Source: Rufibacter tibetensis (GTDB taxonomy: Bacteria > Bacteroidota > Bacteroidia > Cytophagales > Hymenobacteraceae). From it: a stretch of 64,000 nt of DNA. The stretch covers positions 4,346,001 through 4,410,000 of the forward strand of contig NZ_CP012643.1 of assembly GCF_001310085.1 (NCBI RefSeq), given 5' to 3'. The position numbers and the translations under genes were made by a program. Positions 1-8,396 of this stretch are shown piece by piece. The number at the start of each line of letters is the position of its first letter. Position 1 is the stretch's first letter. The notes under the pieces were generated by a model that searched no databases, was not told where the DNA came from, and saw only the letters and a program-made list of their open reading frames with translations.

Positions 1-299
1 GCGATCTCGTTCAGAATCTGGCTGTACTGCGCATCAGAGATAGACTGGTAGCTGATGCCTCGCACCACCAATTCGTTCTCCAACTCATTGGCCTGCTTGA
101 GGCCAAAAGCCCCACCCTTGTAATTCAGTAACCAGTCAACCTCTACTTGCCGTTGCAGGGCCCAATAGGCTACTCCATAAGCTTTTAAGTGGTTCTTCTG
201 GCTTTGGTCCATGGGAAGCAGCAGGTAAGACGCCCAACTGGCCGGTGCCACTGCCAAAAAGGCCAGCAAAAGAAAAAATATCCTGGACAAAGTCTTCAT
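1..299 (-). CDS. Exported protein of the Bacteroidota 'asparagine synthetase B'-labelled family, partial
   Basis: Only the first 99 codons are present; the gene runs off the left edge of the window. The reading starts at an ATG on the minus strand (MKTLSRIFFLLL) with a clear signal peptide ending near SWA-SYLL. The mature start (LLLPMDQSQKNHLKAYGVAYW, then WLLNYKGGAFGL) resembles a Bacteroidota family of about 400 residues often labelled asparagine synthetase B. An exported location and the lack of an N-terminal Cys nucleophile argue against true glutamine amidotransferase activity, so I treat the label as a name and not a function. It diverges from the ABC permease to its right. Confidence 0.55.
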   Translation of the reverse strand, partial: MKTLSRIFFLLLAFLAVAPASWASYLLLPMDQSQKNHLKAYGVAYWALQRQVEVDWLLNYKGGAFGLKQANELENELVVRGISYQSISDAQYSQILNEI

Positions 300-427
300 C
301 ACGAATCTGTTTGGAACGAATTTAAGAAAAACGGGCAATAAACAGGAAAACCATTACTTTTATAACAGTAAGAAAGAGATCAATTTAGCGACAGATAGTC
401 TGTTCCGGTACTTGCTCTTCAGTCAAC

Positions 428-1660
428 ATGAATCTTTTAGAAAACACGAAAGAAGGTTTCCGCTCCATAAAGAGCAATCTGCTCCGCACCGTGCTTACGG
501 CCCTCATTATCTCCATCGGGATCATGTCACTGGTAGGTATTCTAACGGCAATTGAGGGGATCAAGTATTCCGTTTCCAGCACATTCTCTACGTTAGGGGC
601 CAATTCTTTTGATATTGAGAAAAAATGGGAAAGCAGGCAGCAGGGCGGCCGCCAAAGCAAGGTGTACCCCAACATCACGGAGTTCCAGGCCAAGCAATTC
701 AAACAACTGATGACTGATAAGGCCCGGGTAAGTTTATCTGCCTGGGTAAGCGGCAATGTCTCAGTTAAAGCCGGAAGTATTAAAACTAACCCCAACATGA
801 GTGTGATTGGCGGCGATGAAAATTACCTAGTCAATGAAAATTATGACCTGGAAATTGGACGTCCTTTCTCCAACCTGGAGATTGAAAGCGGTGCCCCAGT
901 AGCCATCATTGGCGAGGAGGTTGCTAATAAACTGTTCCCCAAGCAGAGCCCCGAAGGAAAGAGCATGATCATGCTGGGCCGTCGATTTAAGGTGATTGGC
1001 AAAATCAAGAGTGCGGGCGGCGGACTTGGCGGGGGTGGAAGTAACCGCAGAATCATCATCCCCTTGGAGGCGGCTACCCAGATCCCAACCCAATCTCCGC
1101 TTACCTTTGAAATTAAGTCTGCCATCCTGAACGGGACCAGCCTGGCCTTTGCCATGGAAGAAGCCACGGGCATTATGCGGAAAGTTAGACAGGATAGGCT
1201 GGGGCAGGAAGACTCTTTTGAGATTACCAGAAGCGACTCGGTGGAACAAACCCTGAACGAGATTACCGGCTACTTAAAAACCGGTGGTTTTCTGGTGGGG
1301 TTCATTACCTTGTTGGGCGCTTCCATTGGCCTGATGAACATCATGATGGTGAGTGTAACCGAGCGCACCCGCGAGATTGGGATCAGAAAAGCTTTGGGTG
1401 CTACCATCAAACAAATCAGGTTGCAGTTCCTGATTGAAGCCATTGTGATCTGTGTACTGGGTGGTATAGTAGGTATTGTGTTAGGTATTTTGATGGGTAA
1501 CGGCATCGCCATTCTCATAGGCAAGGGAGATTTCTTTGTTCCTTGGTTGTGGATGATTGTGGGCATGGCCATTTGTATCACTGTAGGTTTGATTTCCGGC
1601 TACTATCCCGCCTATAAAGCCTCTAAACTCGATCCCATTGAGTCACTTCGGTATGAGTAA
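428..1660 (+). CDS. ABC transporter permease, MacB/FtsX type
   Basis: A 410-residue inner-membrane permease of the MacB/LolC type. One transmembrane segment lies at about residues 18-42, followed by a periplasmic MacB-PCD-like domain (about 45-270) and three C-terminal helices forming the FtsX domain (about 285-405). The short motif [15 protein letters not shown] at the start of the FtsX domain is the usual coupling element of the family. The ATG start gives a normal N-terminus ([17 protein letters not shown]). No ATPase or membrane-fusion gene is beside it in the window, so its partners must be elsewhere. Such permeases serve in drug, peptide or lipoprotein export; the substrate cannot be read from sequence. 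Confidence 0.9.
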   Translation: MNLLENTKEGFRSIKSNLLRTVLTALIISIGIMSLVGILTAIEGIKYSVSSTFSTLGANSFDIEKKWESRQQGGRQSKVYPNITEFQAKQFKQLMTDKARVSLSAWVSGNVSVKAGSIKTNPNMSVIGGDENYLVNENYDLEIGRPFSNLEIESGAPVAIIGEEVANKLFPKQSPEGKSMIMLGRRFKVIGKIKSAGGGLGGGGSNRRIIIPLEAATQIPTQSPLTFEIKSAILNGTSLAFAMEEATGIMRKVRQDRLGQEDSFEITRSDSVEQTLNEITGYLKTGGFLVGFITLLGASIGLMNIMMVSVTERTREIGIRKALGATIKQIRLQFLIEAIVICVLGGIVGIVLGILMGNGIAILIGKGDFFVPWLWMIVGMAICITVGLISGYYPAYKASKLDPIESLRYE

Positions 1661-1771
1661 CCCTTTAGGGTGTTAGCCTTTCTTTTAGCTCTTTTTCCAA
1701 AAACTGGCTCTAAACAACCTCTGCTTTGGGAAGCTACTATAGAACCCAGAGTTCTGCCTGACAGGAGTAAT

Positions 1772-3094
1772 ATGACCATTTTCAAAAAAAAAGTTTCCCC
1801 CTTCACTGTTCTGAAAGGAGGCTTCTCCTTAGAGTTTTTCTTAAATGCAAAGTACCTGCTGCGTTGGCTTCTCCTGGCAATAATAGTAGGGGTTCTGGCC
1901 GGAACCGCCTCTGCTTTGTTTTTGGTTTTGTTGGAATGGGCAACCACCTACCGTGAATCTCACCTGTGGGTTATTTACTTTCTACCCGTAGCAGGTTTTG
2001 TAATTGGCTGGGTGTATTATCAATGGGGAAAGGAGTCAGAAAAGGGCAACAACCTTCTATTGCAGTCTGTCCAGAAACCTTCTTCTAAGCAAATTCCCCT
2101 GATAATGGCGCCGCTGGTTTTAGTCACTACTGTGCTGACGCATTTGGTAGGAGGCTCTGCTGGAAGGGAAGGAACGGCAGCCCAGATGGGTGGAGCCCTT
2201 GCTGACCAGCTCACTCACGTCTTTAAAATACGCCCTCGGGACCGGCAACTGATCTTGATCTGCGGAATTAGTGCGGGTTTTTCCTCTGTTTTTGGTACAC
2301 CCATGGCCGGAGCCATATTTGGGTTAGAGGTATTTTTGTTGGGCCAACTCCGGTACAATGCCTTAGTACCAAGTTTACTAGCCGCCGTTGTGGCAGATGC
2401 CGTCACCACTGCCTGGGGAGTTGGACACACCATTTACCCCATAGTGGAAGTACCAGAACTGAATTTTTGGACCTTTGGAGCAGTCCTGTTAGCTGGTGTT
2501 TTATTTGGGTTAACGGCCCGTGTTTTTTCCTGGGCTTCACATGCGGTAGGCTCCTCATTCAAACAAAAGATTGTTTACCCACCTTTAAGACCAGTAATTG
2601 GCGGAGTTATGCTGGCCGCAATTATCTGGACGTTAGGAACCACAAAGTACATTGGCTTGGGCATTCCTACCATTGAAGCTTCCTTTGTCACTTCCCTGCC
2701 ACCTTATGATTTTATAGTGAAGCTGGCCTTAACGGCACTCACCTTGGGTTGCGGCTTTAAAGGAGGAGAGGTTACTCCCTTATTTTTTATTGGAGCCACC
2801 TTGGGGAATGCGCTGTTTCCTTGGTTGCCCTTGCCCCTGGAAGTGCTGGCAGCCATCGGGTTTGTGGCTGTTTTTGCAGGTGCGTCTAACACTCCATTAG
2901 CCTGCACCTTAATGGCCATTGAGTTGTTTGGAGCGGAATGTGGGGTGTATGCTTTTATGGCGTGCGTGGTGGCATATCTGTTTTCTGGACATTCAGGTAT
3001 TTATGGGGCGCAAGTAGTGGCAAATAGCAAAAACCCTTTCTATACCCGTGAGACAGGAGCATCCTTAGCGGAAGTCAAAAGACGATTCTTTTAA
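1772..3094 (+). CDS. CLC-family anion/proton antiporter, probable fluoride-type (CLC-F)
   Basis: A 440-residue polytopic CLC protein. The gating glutamate is in GSAGREGTAAQMG (Glu133). The motif GFKGGEVTPLFFIGATLG (residues 328-345) carries a Glu-Val-Thr where chloride-type CLCs have GIFAP. A GNN tripeptide sits at 92-94, where chloride types have GSGIP. These features match the CLC-F clade, which exports fluoride in exchange for protons and is often mislabelled voltage-gated chloride channel. I chose the ATG at 1772, preceded by an AGGAG, over an upstream GTG at 1670 that would add 34 residues atypical of the family. I saw no fluoride riboswitch upstream. Confidence 0.85.
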   Translation: MTIFKKKVSPFTVLKGGFSLEFFLNAKYLLRWLLLAIIVGVLAGTASALFLVLLEWATTYRESHLWVIYFLPVAGFVIGWVYYQWGKESEKGNNLLLQSVQKPSSKQIPLIMAPLVLVTTVLTHLVGGSAGREGTAAQMGGALADQLTHVFKIRPRDRQLILICGISAGFSSVFGTPMAGAIFGLEVFLLGQLRYNALVPSLLAAVVADAVTTAWGVGHTIYPIVEVPELNFWTFGAVLLAGVLFGLTARVFSWASHAVGSSFKQKIVYPPLRPVIGGVMLAAIIWTLGTTKYIGLGIPTIEASFVTSLPPYDFIVKLALTALTLGCGFKGGEVTPLFFIGATLGNALFPWLPLPLEVLAAIGFVAVFAGASNTPLACTLMAIELFGAECGVYAFMACVVAYLFSGHSGIYGAQVVANSKNPFYTRETGASLAEVKRRFF

Positions 3095-3116
3095 AATCCA
3101 GCACCTTGCCGCATAA

Positions 3117-3142
3117 AAAAGCCTGACGTTTGCCAGGCTTTT
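3117..3142. terminator. Bidirectional intrinsic terminator between CLC and OmpH-like genes
   Basis: The stem AAAAGCCTG pairs with CAGGCTTTT across a short loop, with an A-run on the left and a T-run on the right. It lies between two convergent genes and can serve both. Confidence 0.8.
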
Positions 3143-3162
3143 GATTGTAACGGATCTGCAGG

Positions 3163-3819
3163 TTATTTTTTGGTAGCGGCTTTGCTCGCTTTGTATTCTT
3201 CATTCAAGCCTCTTACCGCATCTTCGGTGATATCCAAGGCTTTATCACCGTACAAGATGGCGCTGTTACCCCGGGTATAAGTTAAAACCATTTTGTAGCC
3301 TTTCTCCTGGCTGATTTTCTTAAGTTGAGCTTCTACTTTTTCGTAGATCTTTTTCATCTCATCGCTCTCGTCTTTCGCTAACTGATTACCAGAGCTCTGT
3401 TGCTGGGCAGCCAGTTGTTGTTCTCTTTGGGCAAGGCGTTGCTCTGTGGCGGCACGTTGTTCCTGTGTCATGCCGGCGCCGGCTTGTCTGTATTGCTCTA
3501 CTTCTTTCTGGAAGCTGGTGGCTTTCCCTCTAAGGTCGTTCTCCATTCTTTTGCCTTTAGCTTCCAGTCTGGCTTTCACATCTTTGAAGTACTGGTATCT
3601 GTTCAACAGGGAATCTGAGTTCACAAATACAATCTCAGGAGCTTCGGCAGGAGCGGCAGTGACGGTTTCATTCTCGTCAGCATCTGTGCTGTCAGAGGAA
3701 GTAGCTGTCTTGGTATTAGCCGTGGTGGCTTGTTTGGGAGCCTGGTCATTTTTACAGGCGGCAAAGGAAGCTGATAATACAGCCAGGAAGATAAGCTTTT
3801 TAGAGATGCTCACAGTCAA
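3163..3819 (-). CDS. OmpH/Skp-family periplasmic chaperone-like lipoprotein
   Basis: About 218 residues. The N-terminus is a signal sequence with a possible lipobox (LSASFAAC), so the mature protein probably starts at a lipidated Cys. A Thr/Ser/Ala-rich linker follows, then an OmpH/Skp domain beginning EIVFVNSDSLLNRYQYF. A long charged coiled coil (about residues 85-180, with many Gln and Glu) forms the tentacle region and is followed by VLTYTRGNSAILYGD. Skp-like proteins hold unfolded outer-membrane proteins in the periplasm. The start is TTG at 3819 or, two codons further in, GTG at 3813; both give the same signal peptide. It is convergent with the CLC gene. Confidence 0.85.
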   Translation of the reverse strand: MTVSISKKLIFLAVLSASFAACKNDQAPKQATTANTKTATSSDSTDADENETVTAAPAEAPEIVFVNSDSLLNRYQYFKDVKARLEAKGKRMENDLRGKATSFQKEVEQYRQAGAGMTQEQRAATEQRLAQREQQLAAQQQSSGNQLAKDESDEMKKIYEKVEAQLKKISQEKGYKMVLTYTRGNSAILYGDKALDITEDAVRGLNEEYKASKAATKK

Positions 3820-3842
3820 TTAATAAAAGATGGTTTAAATAG

Positions 3843-3880
3843 AATCAGGGGCCGCGACCATCGTTTCGCGGCCCCTGATT
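3843..3880. terminator. Long GC-rich hairpin downstream of the TonB receptor
   Basis: A perfect 15-bp stem (AATCAGGGGCCGCGA with its complement) and an 8-base loop sit between the receptor gene and the OmpH-like gene, both on the minus strand. The T-tract after it on the minus strand is poor, so it may also act as an mRNA-stabilising hairpin. Confidence 0.7.
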
Positions 3881-3941
3881 TTCTGTTAGGGGTTCAATTT
3901 AAGAAAATTAATCTTAAGGGAAGTACCTGCGGGGAGGAAGA

Positions 3942-6386
3942 TTAATTTCCGCCGGCCCGGTTTACCTCATCCAGGCTGGAGTTGCGGCGCTTCATTTCAA
4001 ATTTTTCACCTTTGTTGAAGCGGTACCGCAGGTTGAAACGCGCACCCTGTCCAAACTGGTACATATCAATCACATTGATGTTGCCGTTTACTTCTGAGGT
4101 GCCGCGCATTCTCTGGGTCCGGAAAATATCTGTCAGCGCTAGGCTCACATCCAGTTGGTCTTTCAGGAAGGAACGTTTCACCGCCACATCCACCCAACCG
4201 GCAGGCTGGGTTTTGTAGACGTTGAACACTCCTTTGCTTCGGTAAGTACCGTTTACTTCCACTTTGAAGTTTTTAGGCAGTAAAAGGTTGTGGTTCATTT
4301 GCGCGGTGAACATGGTCTGGGCATTCTGGATCGTTCTTTCGTCCACAAGGGTATTGAAATTCTGGTAAGCCACGGTTAGGTTGTTGTTCATGTTCCATTT
4401 AGGAGTGACGGTTACCGGGGCCACCAGGGTAGCGTTAATAGTTTCACTTTCCACGTTACGCTGCTGGAAGATCATAGAGTTGGTTTCTGGGTAGAAGGCC
4501 GGTACCTCAGAAATGTCATCTTTGGTGTGGGCATAGCCGAAGATAAGGTTGTAGTTTTTTCTGAACGTTTGGGTAATCTGGAATGAGTTGGTGTATTCTG
4601 GTTTCAGGTATGGGTTGCCCTGGGCGTAGGTGTTGGCGTCAATGTAGAACCTGAAAGGGTTTAAGTTGCTGTAGCGCGGACGGAAGATGCGGCGGCTGTA
4701 GTTGTACCCAATCATGTAGTTCTCGGAGATTTTCTGCTGCACAAACACACTAGGGAACAAGTCAAGGTAGGAGCGAGGGGTTACTTTCTGCTCTGGAATA
4801 GAGTTCCCTTTAGAATCTGTGTACTCCGCCCGCAGGCCGGCTTGCAAGGTGAACTTGGAACTAAGGCTGGCACTGAAGTTAGAGTAAGCGGCATAGATGT
4901 TTTCATCATAAATAAAGTGGTCGCCCCGACGTTTTGGGTCTAGTACGCGCTGGGTACCTTCGTTGGTGAAGAAATCTATCTTGTTGTCTGACTCTACGTA
5001 GCTTGCCTTTGCGCCTACTTCCAGTTTGCCTTTGATGCCTGGGAAAGGTCTGGCATAATCTACCTTGGCGGAATAGATCTGGTACGAAGTAGGGTTATCA
5101 TTTTCAAAGTACTCTTCCTCCACAGAACTGTTAGCTTCTCTGGTCCTGTAGTTCAGGAAATCACTCAGACCATTGTCGTTGATTCTGGCTACGTCAATGT
5201 CTGCTGAAAGCGTAGTGCCAAGGGTATCTAGCTTGCCTACATAGTGGGCGTTCACTGAGGCGCTGGTGAACTTTCTGTTATTGTGGGTAGACGTTTTATT
5301 AAAGATGGTTCCTGTTTCTCTAGGGTCAAACAAAGTGGAGTTGGTGTTCACACCAGATTTAGCGCGGGAGTGTGACAAACTCAGGGAGGCGCCAAGACTA
5401 TGGTTTTTATTCAGATCATAATCTGTACCGAAGCGGGCAGAGGGGGCGAAGGTATAGGCTTCTTCCTTTCCTTTTTGTGAAAGGGTGGCGTTTTCGCCTT
5501 CGGCATTAAAGAAGGTGCGGTTCATGGTGAAGGTCCTTTTGTGTGGGCGATGGGCTACATCAACCGTGGCAAAAGAACTCCACTTGCTTTGTTTCAGGTT
5601 CAGGTTTAAGCCTCCGTTTCCGCCGCTTTTAGTGTTATTGAGGTACCCACCGTACACGCTGCCGTTTAAACCATTTAGGGTGTTTTTCTTCAGGTTGATG
5701 TTGATGATCCCGGCGGTTCCCTCGGCGTCAAACTTAGCCGATGGGTTGGCGATGATCTCCAGGTTTTTCAGATTATCGGCTGGCATTCCCTGTAGCATGG
5801 TTTGCAGTTGTTTTCCGTCCAGGTATGTTAATTTGCCGTCAATCATCACCCGAACCCCTTGCTTTCCGTTTAGCTGGATGTTGCCGTCCTGGTCTACCCA
5901 AATGCCTGGCGATTTGGCCAAAACTTCATATGCCGTGTTACCAGCAGCCATGGCGGTACCTTCTACACTTACCACCATTTTGTCGGCCTGTACATCTACC
6001 AGGGGTCTCAGGTTCTGCACGGTTACCTCTTTCAGCACCTTGGCATCTTGTTTCAGGGCTATTTTCCCGAAATCACGCGAAAAGTCTGCGGAAGTGACCT
6101 CTACCACCGGCAGGTCCTGGTCTGCAAAGCCCATGGCGCTGATGCGCAGAAGGTACTTGCCAGGGGCTGGTGTTTTCATTTTGAACGTGCCGTTTAGTTC
6201 AATGGCAGTGCCGGTTAAAAGGGAAGCATCTGAGGCTTTCAGGAGGGAAACCGTTCCGTAAGGAAGTGGTTCTCCTTTGTCGTCTACTACCAAACCGGTG
6301 AGTGAACCCGTCGTTTGGCCTATGGCAGCCTGGGTTAAGAAAGCCAGTGCGGCCAGCAAAAGGAGGAAGTGATTAATCTTTTTCAT
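3942..6386 (-). CDS. TonB-dependent outer-membrane receptor (OMP_b-brl_3 type)
   Basis: An 814-residue outer-membrane protein. The signal peptide (MKKINHFLLLLAALAFLTQAAIGQ) is followed by a CarboxypepD_reg-like beta-sandwich (about 27-110), a plug domain (about 120-235) and a long beta-barrel rich in alternating aromatic residues. The C-terminal part resembles the outer membrane beta-barrel family 3 (RPRYSNLNPFRFYIDANTY; QGNPYLKPEYTNSFQI). No SusD-like partner is adjacent, and the substrate is unknown. A 21-bp palindrome about 40 bp upstream of the start, repeated ahead of the next gene upstream, suggests specific transcriptional control. Confidence 0.92.
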   Translation of the reverse strand: MKKINHFLLLLAALAFLTQAAIGQTTGSLTGLVVDDKGEPLPYGTVSLLKASDASLLTGTAIELNGTFKMKTPAPGKYLLRISAMGFADQDLPVVEVTSADFSRDFGKIALKQDAKVLKEVTVQNLRPLVDVQADKMVVSVEGTAMAAGNTAYEVLAKSPGIWVDQDGNIQLNGKQGVRVMIDGKLTYLDGKQLQTMLQGMPADNLKNLEIIANPSAKFDAEGTAGIININLKKNTLNGLNGSVYGGYLNNTKSGGNGGLNLNLKQSKWSSFATVDVAHRPHKRTFTMNRTFFNAEGENATLSQKGKEEAYTFAPSARFGTDYDLNKNHSLGASLSLSHSRAKSGVNTNSTLFDPRETGTIFNKTSTHNNRKFTSASVNAHYVGKLDTLGTTLSADIDVARINDNGLSDFLNYRTREANSSVEEEYFENDNPTSYQIYSAKVDYARPFPGIKGKLEVGAKASYVESDNKIDFFTNEGTQRVLDPKRRGDHFIYDENIYAAYSNFSASLSSKFTLQAGLRAEYTDSKGNSIPEQKVTPRSYLDLFPSVFVQQKISENYMIGYNYSRRIFRPRYSNLNPFRFYIDANTYAQGNPYLKPEYTNSFQITQTFRKNYNLIFGYAHTKDDISEVPAFYPETNSMIFQQRNVESETINATLVAPVTVTPKWNMNNNLTVAYQNFNTLVDERTIQNAQTMFTAQMNHNLLLPKNFKVEVNGTYRSKGVFNVYKTQPAGWVDVAVKRSFLKDQLDVSLALTDIFRTQRMRGTSEVNGNINVIDMYQFGQGARFNLRYRFNKGEKFEMKRRNSSLDEVNRAGGN

Positions 6387-6425
6387 GATGTTTAGGATTT
6401 CTTAAGAGCAGAGATATTTAATATA

Positions 6426-6446
6426 GTACTATGTAATGCAAGGTAC
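6426..6446. promoter_or_regulatory. 21-bp palindromic operator, copy 1 (upstream of TonB receptor)
   Basis: On the minus strand it reads GTACCTTG, five bases, CATAGTAC. The two arms are an imperfect inverted repeat (GTACcTTG / GTACtATG). It lies 40 bp upstream of the receptor ATG. The layout resembles operators I associate with PadR-family repressors in Bacteroidota; that link is inference and no PadR gene is in the window. Confidence 0.6.
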
Positions 6447-6471
6447 ATGTAGAAAAAAAAAGCCTCATCAG

Positions 6472-6627
6472 CTACAAAGGGAAACGCTCTGAGGAAGAAA
6501 CAGCTTTTTCTACGGCGGCGGCACCATGGTTTGAAGTCAGGAAAACATAGCCAAAAACAAGCGCGGTAAATGAGCAAAAGAAGAGCATTACCTGAAGGAG
6601 CAACTGGAGGATGGTTAGATTTTCCAT
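6472..6627 (-). CDS. Small single-pass membrane protein
   Basis: A 51-residue ORF starting at an ATG (MENLTILQLLLQVMLFFCSF), with one strong hydrophobic segment (about residues 5-32) and a short polar tail (AAAVEKAVSSSERFPL). I do not recognise the family. Two things support it as a real gene: the membrane-protein-like composition, and its own copy of the 21-bp operator 60 bp upstream, matching the one before the TonB receptor just downstream. An upstream start would add 25 residues but crosses the operator, so I reject it. Confidence 0.5.
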   Translation of the reverse strand: MENLTILQLLLQVMLFFCSFTALVFGYVFLTSNHGAAAVEKAVSSSERFPL

Positions 6628-6686
6628 GGCTTTGAAAATGGTTAAATGGTGTTTTGTCTCTAAGGATGGAACAAATATATCATAAG

Positions 6687-6707
6687 GTACTATGCAAAAC
6701 AAGGTAC
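6687..6707. promoter_or_regulatory. 21-bp palindromic operator, copy 2
   Basis: On the minus strand it reads GTACCTTG, five bases, CATAGTAC. Both 8-base arms are identical to copy 1, with only three of 21 positions differing, all in the centre. It lies 60 bp upstream of the small membrane protein, so the two genes probably answer to the same regulator. Confidence 0.6.
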
Positions 6708-6968
6708 TATTGCGAAATTATTTAAATATTTTTTCAGCTAGAAATAAGAATAGAAAACAAGAGGGTTTAAAAACAACTTTTAGCAGAAGAGTTAAGGGTA
6801 TAAAAGAGTACCTATAAAGAGAGTTGATCCTTTTTGAGAAACGGGGAACAAGTAGTAGGGGTGACAAATTGATTTTCCGTTACTCCTTAAAATTTTTTGT
6901 TTGGGTTACGTACTCCTAGTTTTGGGTACTTATTTCAATAACAAGCTGTAAACGATAGAACTGAATAC

Positions 6969-8051
6969 TTGGGCTATCCTTCAGCAAGACCAACTGCTTT
7001 GGAGACAAAAGAAACAGGAGTAGCACTTGTGCCCGTACAAGAGCGGGTAAGTAAATTTACCAAACGCCTGGGGTTAGATAATTTCCTGCTTGCGCTATTG
7101 GCAATGATCCTGCTGGCCTATGCATGGCCGCACATGGGAGAGGAAAACGGACCACTACCGTTGGAAGAGATCACTACCTATGGGGTGTCGCTGATCTTCT
7201 TTTTTTATGGGCTGCGGTTAAGTCCCGCCAAGTTGAAAGCAGGCTTGAGCGACTGGCGCCTTCATTTAGTGGTACAGCTGAGCACCTTTTTGTTGTTTCC
7301 GGCGCTGGTGTTCGTCGCCAGTTTGTTTTTAGCTCATCAAGAAAACCAATTGCTTTGGCTGGGGGTGTTTTACGTGGCAGCGCTGCCCTCCACAGTTTCT
7401 TCCTCGGTGGTGATGGTGTCTATAGCGGGTGGGAACATTCCTTCGGCCATTTTCAATGCGAGTATCTCCAGCTTGATCGGGGTATTTATGACGCCGCTCT
7501 GGATGGGCTTGTTCATGAGCACCAGTTCTACCGCTGAGATGGATTTAGGCAGTATAATCATGAAACTAATGTTGCAAGTGCTCCTTCCGGTTACCATGGG
7601 AGTGTTGCTGAACAAGCGGTTCGGGACTTTTGCGGAACAGCAAAAAGGGAGACTCCGGTTGTTTGACCAAACCATTATCCTGCTGATTGTCTATTCTTCT
7701 TTCTGTGATTCTTTCGCTCGCGAGATGTTCAAAGGCTACAGCGCAGCCGAACTGCTTTTGCTGGGAGCCTCTATGGTCGCCTTGTTCTTTCTGGTGTTTG
7801 GGCTGATTCACTTGCTTTGTAATGCCATGGGCTTCTCTCGGGAAAACAGGATTACCGCCATCTTCTGTGGTTCCAAGAAGTCATTGGTTCACGGTACGGT
7901 AATGTCAAAGGTGATTTTCCCCGATGCCAATATTGTCGGGATCATCCTTTTGCCACTCATGTTGTACCACGCCCTGCAATTGATTGCCGCCAGTGTGTTG
8001 GCGCAGCGCATGGCGCAAACTACTGGTAAGACCCAAGAAGTTGTAGGCTAA
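6969..8051 (+). CDS. Bile acid:sodium symporter family (SBF-like) carrier
   Basis: About 340-360 residues and roughly ten hydrophobic segments, starting with LGLDNFLLALLAMILLAYAWP. The segment SLIFFFYGLRLSP and the conserved core ALPSTVSSSVVMVSIAGGN place it in the SBF-like (YfeH/PF13593) branch of the bile acid/sodium symporter family. Its natural substrate is unknown and probably not a bile acid. No ATG lies near the N-terminus. The longest reading begins at TTG 6969, just after an in-frame stop; a GTG at 7029 would give an N-terminus more typical of the family. It is divergent from the operator-controlled genes to its left. Confidence 0.88.
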   Translation: MGYPSARPTALETKETGVALVPVQERVSKFTKRLGLDNFLLALLAMILLAYAWPHMGEENGPLPLEEITTYGVSLIFFFYGLRLSPAKLKAGLSDWRLHLVVQLSTFLLFPALVFVASLFLAHQENQLLWLGVFYVAALPSTVSSSVVMVSIAGGNIPSAIFNASISSLIGVFMTPLWMGLFMSTSSTAEMDLGSIIMKLMLQVLLPVTMGVLLNKRFGTFAEQQKGRLRLFDQTIILLIVYSSFCDSFAREMFKGYSAAELLLLGASMVALFFLVFGLIHLLCNAMGFSRENRITAIFCGSKKSLVHGTVMSKVIFPDANIVGIILLPLMLYHALQLIAASVLAQRMAQTTGKTQEVVG

Positions 8052-8058
8052 TGGAAGG

Positions 8059-8097
8059 TGTTTGCAAGCCGTTTTCCGGAAAACAGCCTGCAAACAC
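8059..8097. terminator. Symmetric two-part hairpin after the SBF-like carrier
   Basis: GTGTTTGCA pairs with TGCAAACAC, and inside it GTTTTCC pairs with GGAAAAC. The two stems are separated on both sides by the same AGCC. There is no T-tract, so it is a terminator only by position; it may be an RNA-stabilising or protein-binding structure. Confidence 0.5.
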
Positions 8098-8195
8098 ATT
8101 GTAAAGTTAGGAGCAATATTCAACGGGTAAGCATTGCAGCAACAGCAGCTTAAGGTTCTAGGGGTGCGAAATACTCTAATTATTTCGGTGAAGAG

Positions 8196-8396
8196 TTAAT
8201 CGTCCTCCTCCAAAATAAAAAGCTCTTCAACTTTTTTGTTTAAGAGTAGTGCCACTTTCAAAGCCAAGACTGTGGAAGGAATGTATTTATTTGTTTCCAT
8301 GGCATTAATGGTCTGTCGGCTTACTCCAATTTTCTTGGCAAGTTCATCCTGAGTAAGTTTTTGGGCAACGCGTTCGTTTCGCACGTTATTCTTCAT
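8196..8396 (-). CDS. Small XRE-family HTH transcriptional regulator
   Basis: A 66-residue Cro/C1-type helix-turn-helix protein (LTQDELAKKIGVSRQTINAMETNKYIPS) with nothing beyond the DNA-binding domain except an acidic tail. It overlaps the end of the upstream membrane-protein gene by 11 bp, so the two are translationally coupled. Pairs of a small XRE regulator and a multi-pass membrane protein are common in bacteria, where the regulator often controls its own pair. Its target is not visible here. Confidence 0.9.
   Translation of the reverse strand: MKNNVRNERVAQKLTQDELAKKIGVSRQTINAMETNKYIPSTVLALKVALLLNKKVEELFILEEDD

Noticed and set aside
1670-1771. A GTG start that would extend the CLC protein by 34 residues.
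   Set aside because: The extension is not family-like, and the ATG at 1772 has an AGGAG sequence at good spacing.
1661-1771. A fluoride riboswitch ahead of the CLC-F-like gene.
   Set aside because: I searched the leader by eye for the conserved motif and pseudoknot and found no match.
5485-6261. A 258-codon open frame antisense to the first TonB receptor gene.
   Set aside because: It is a mirror of the receptor's codon pattern; the receptor frame has clear domains.
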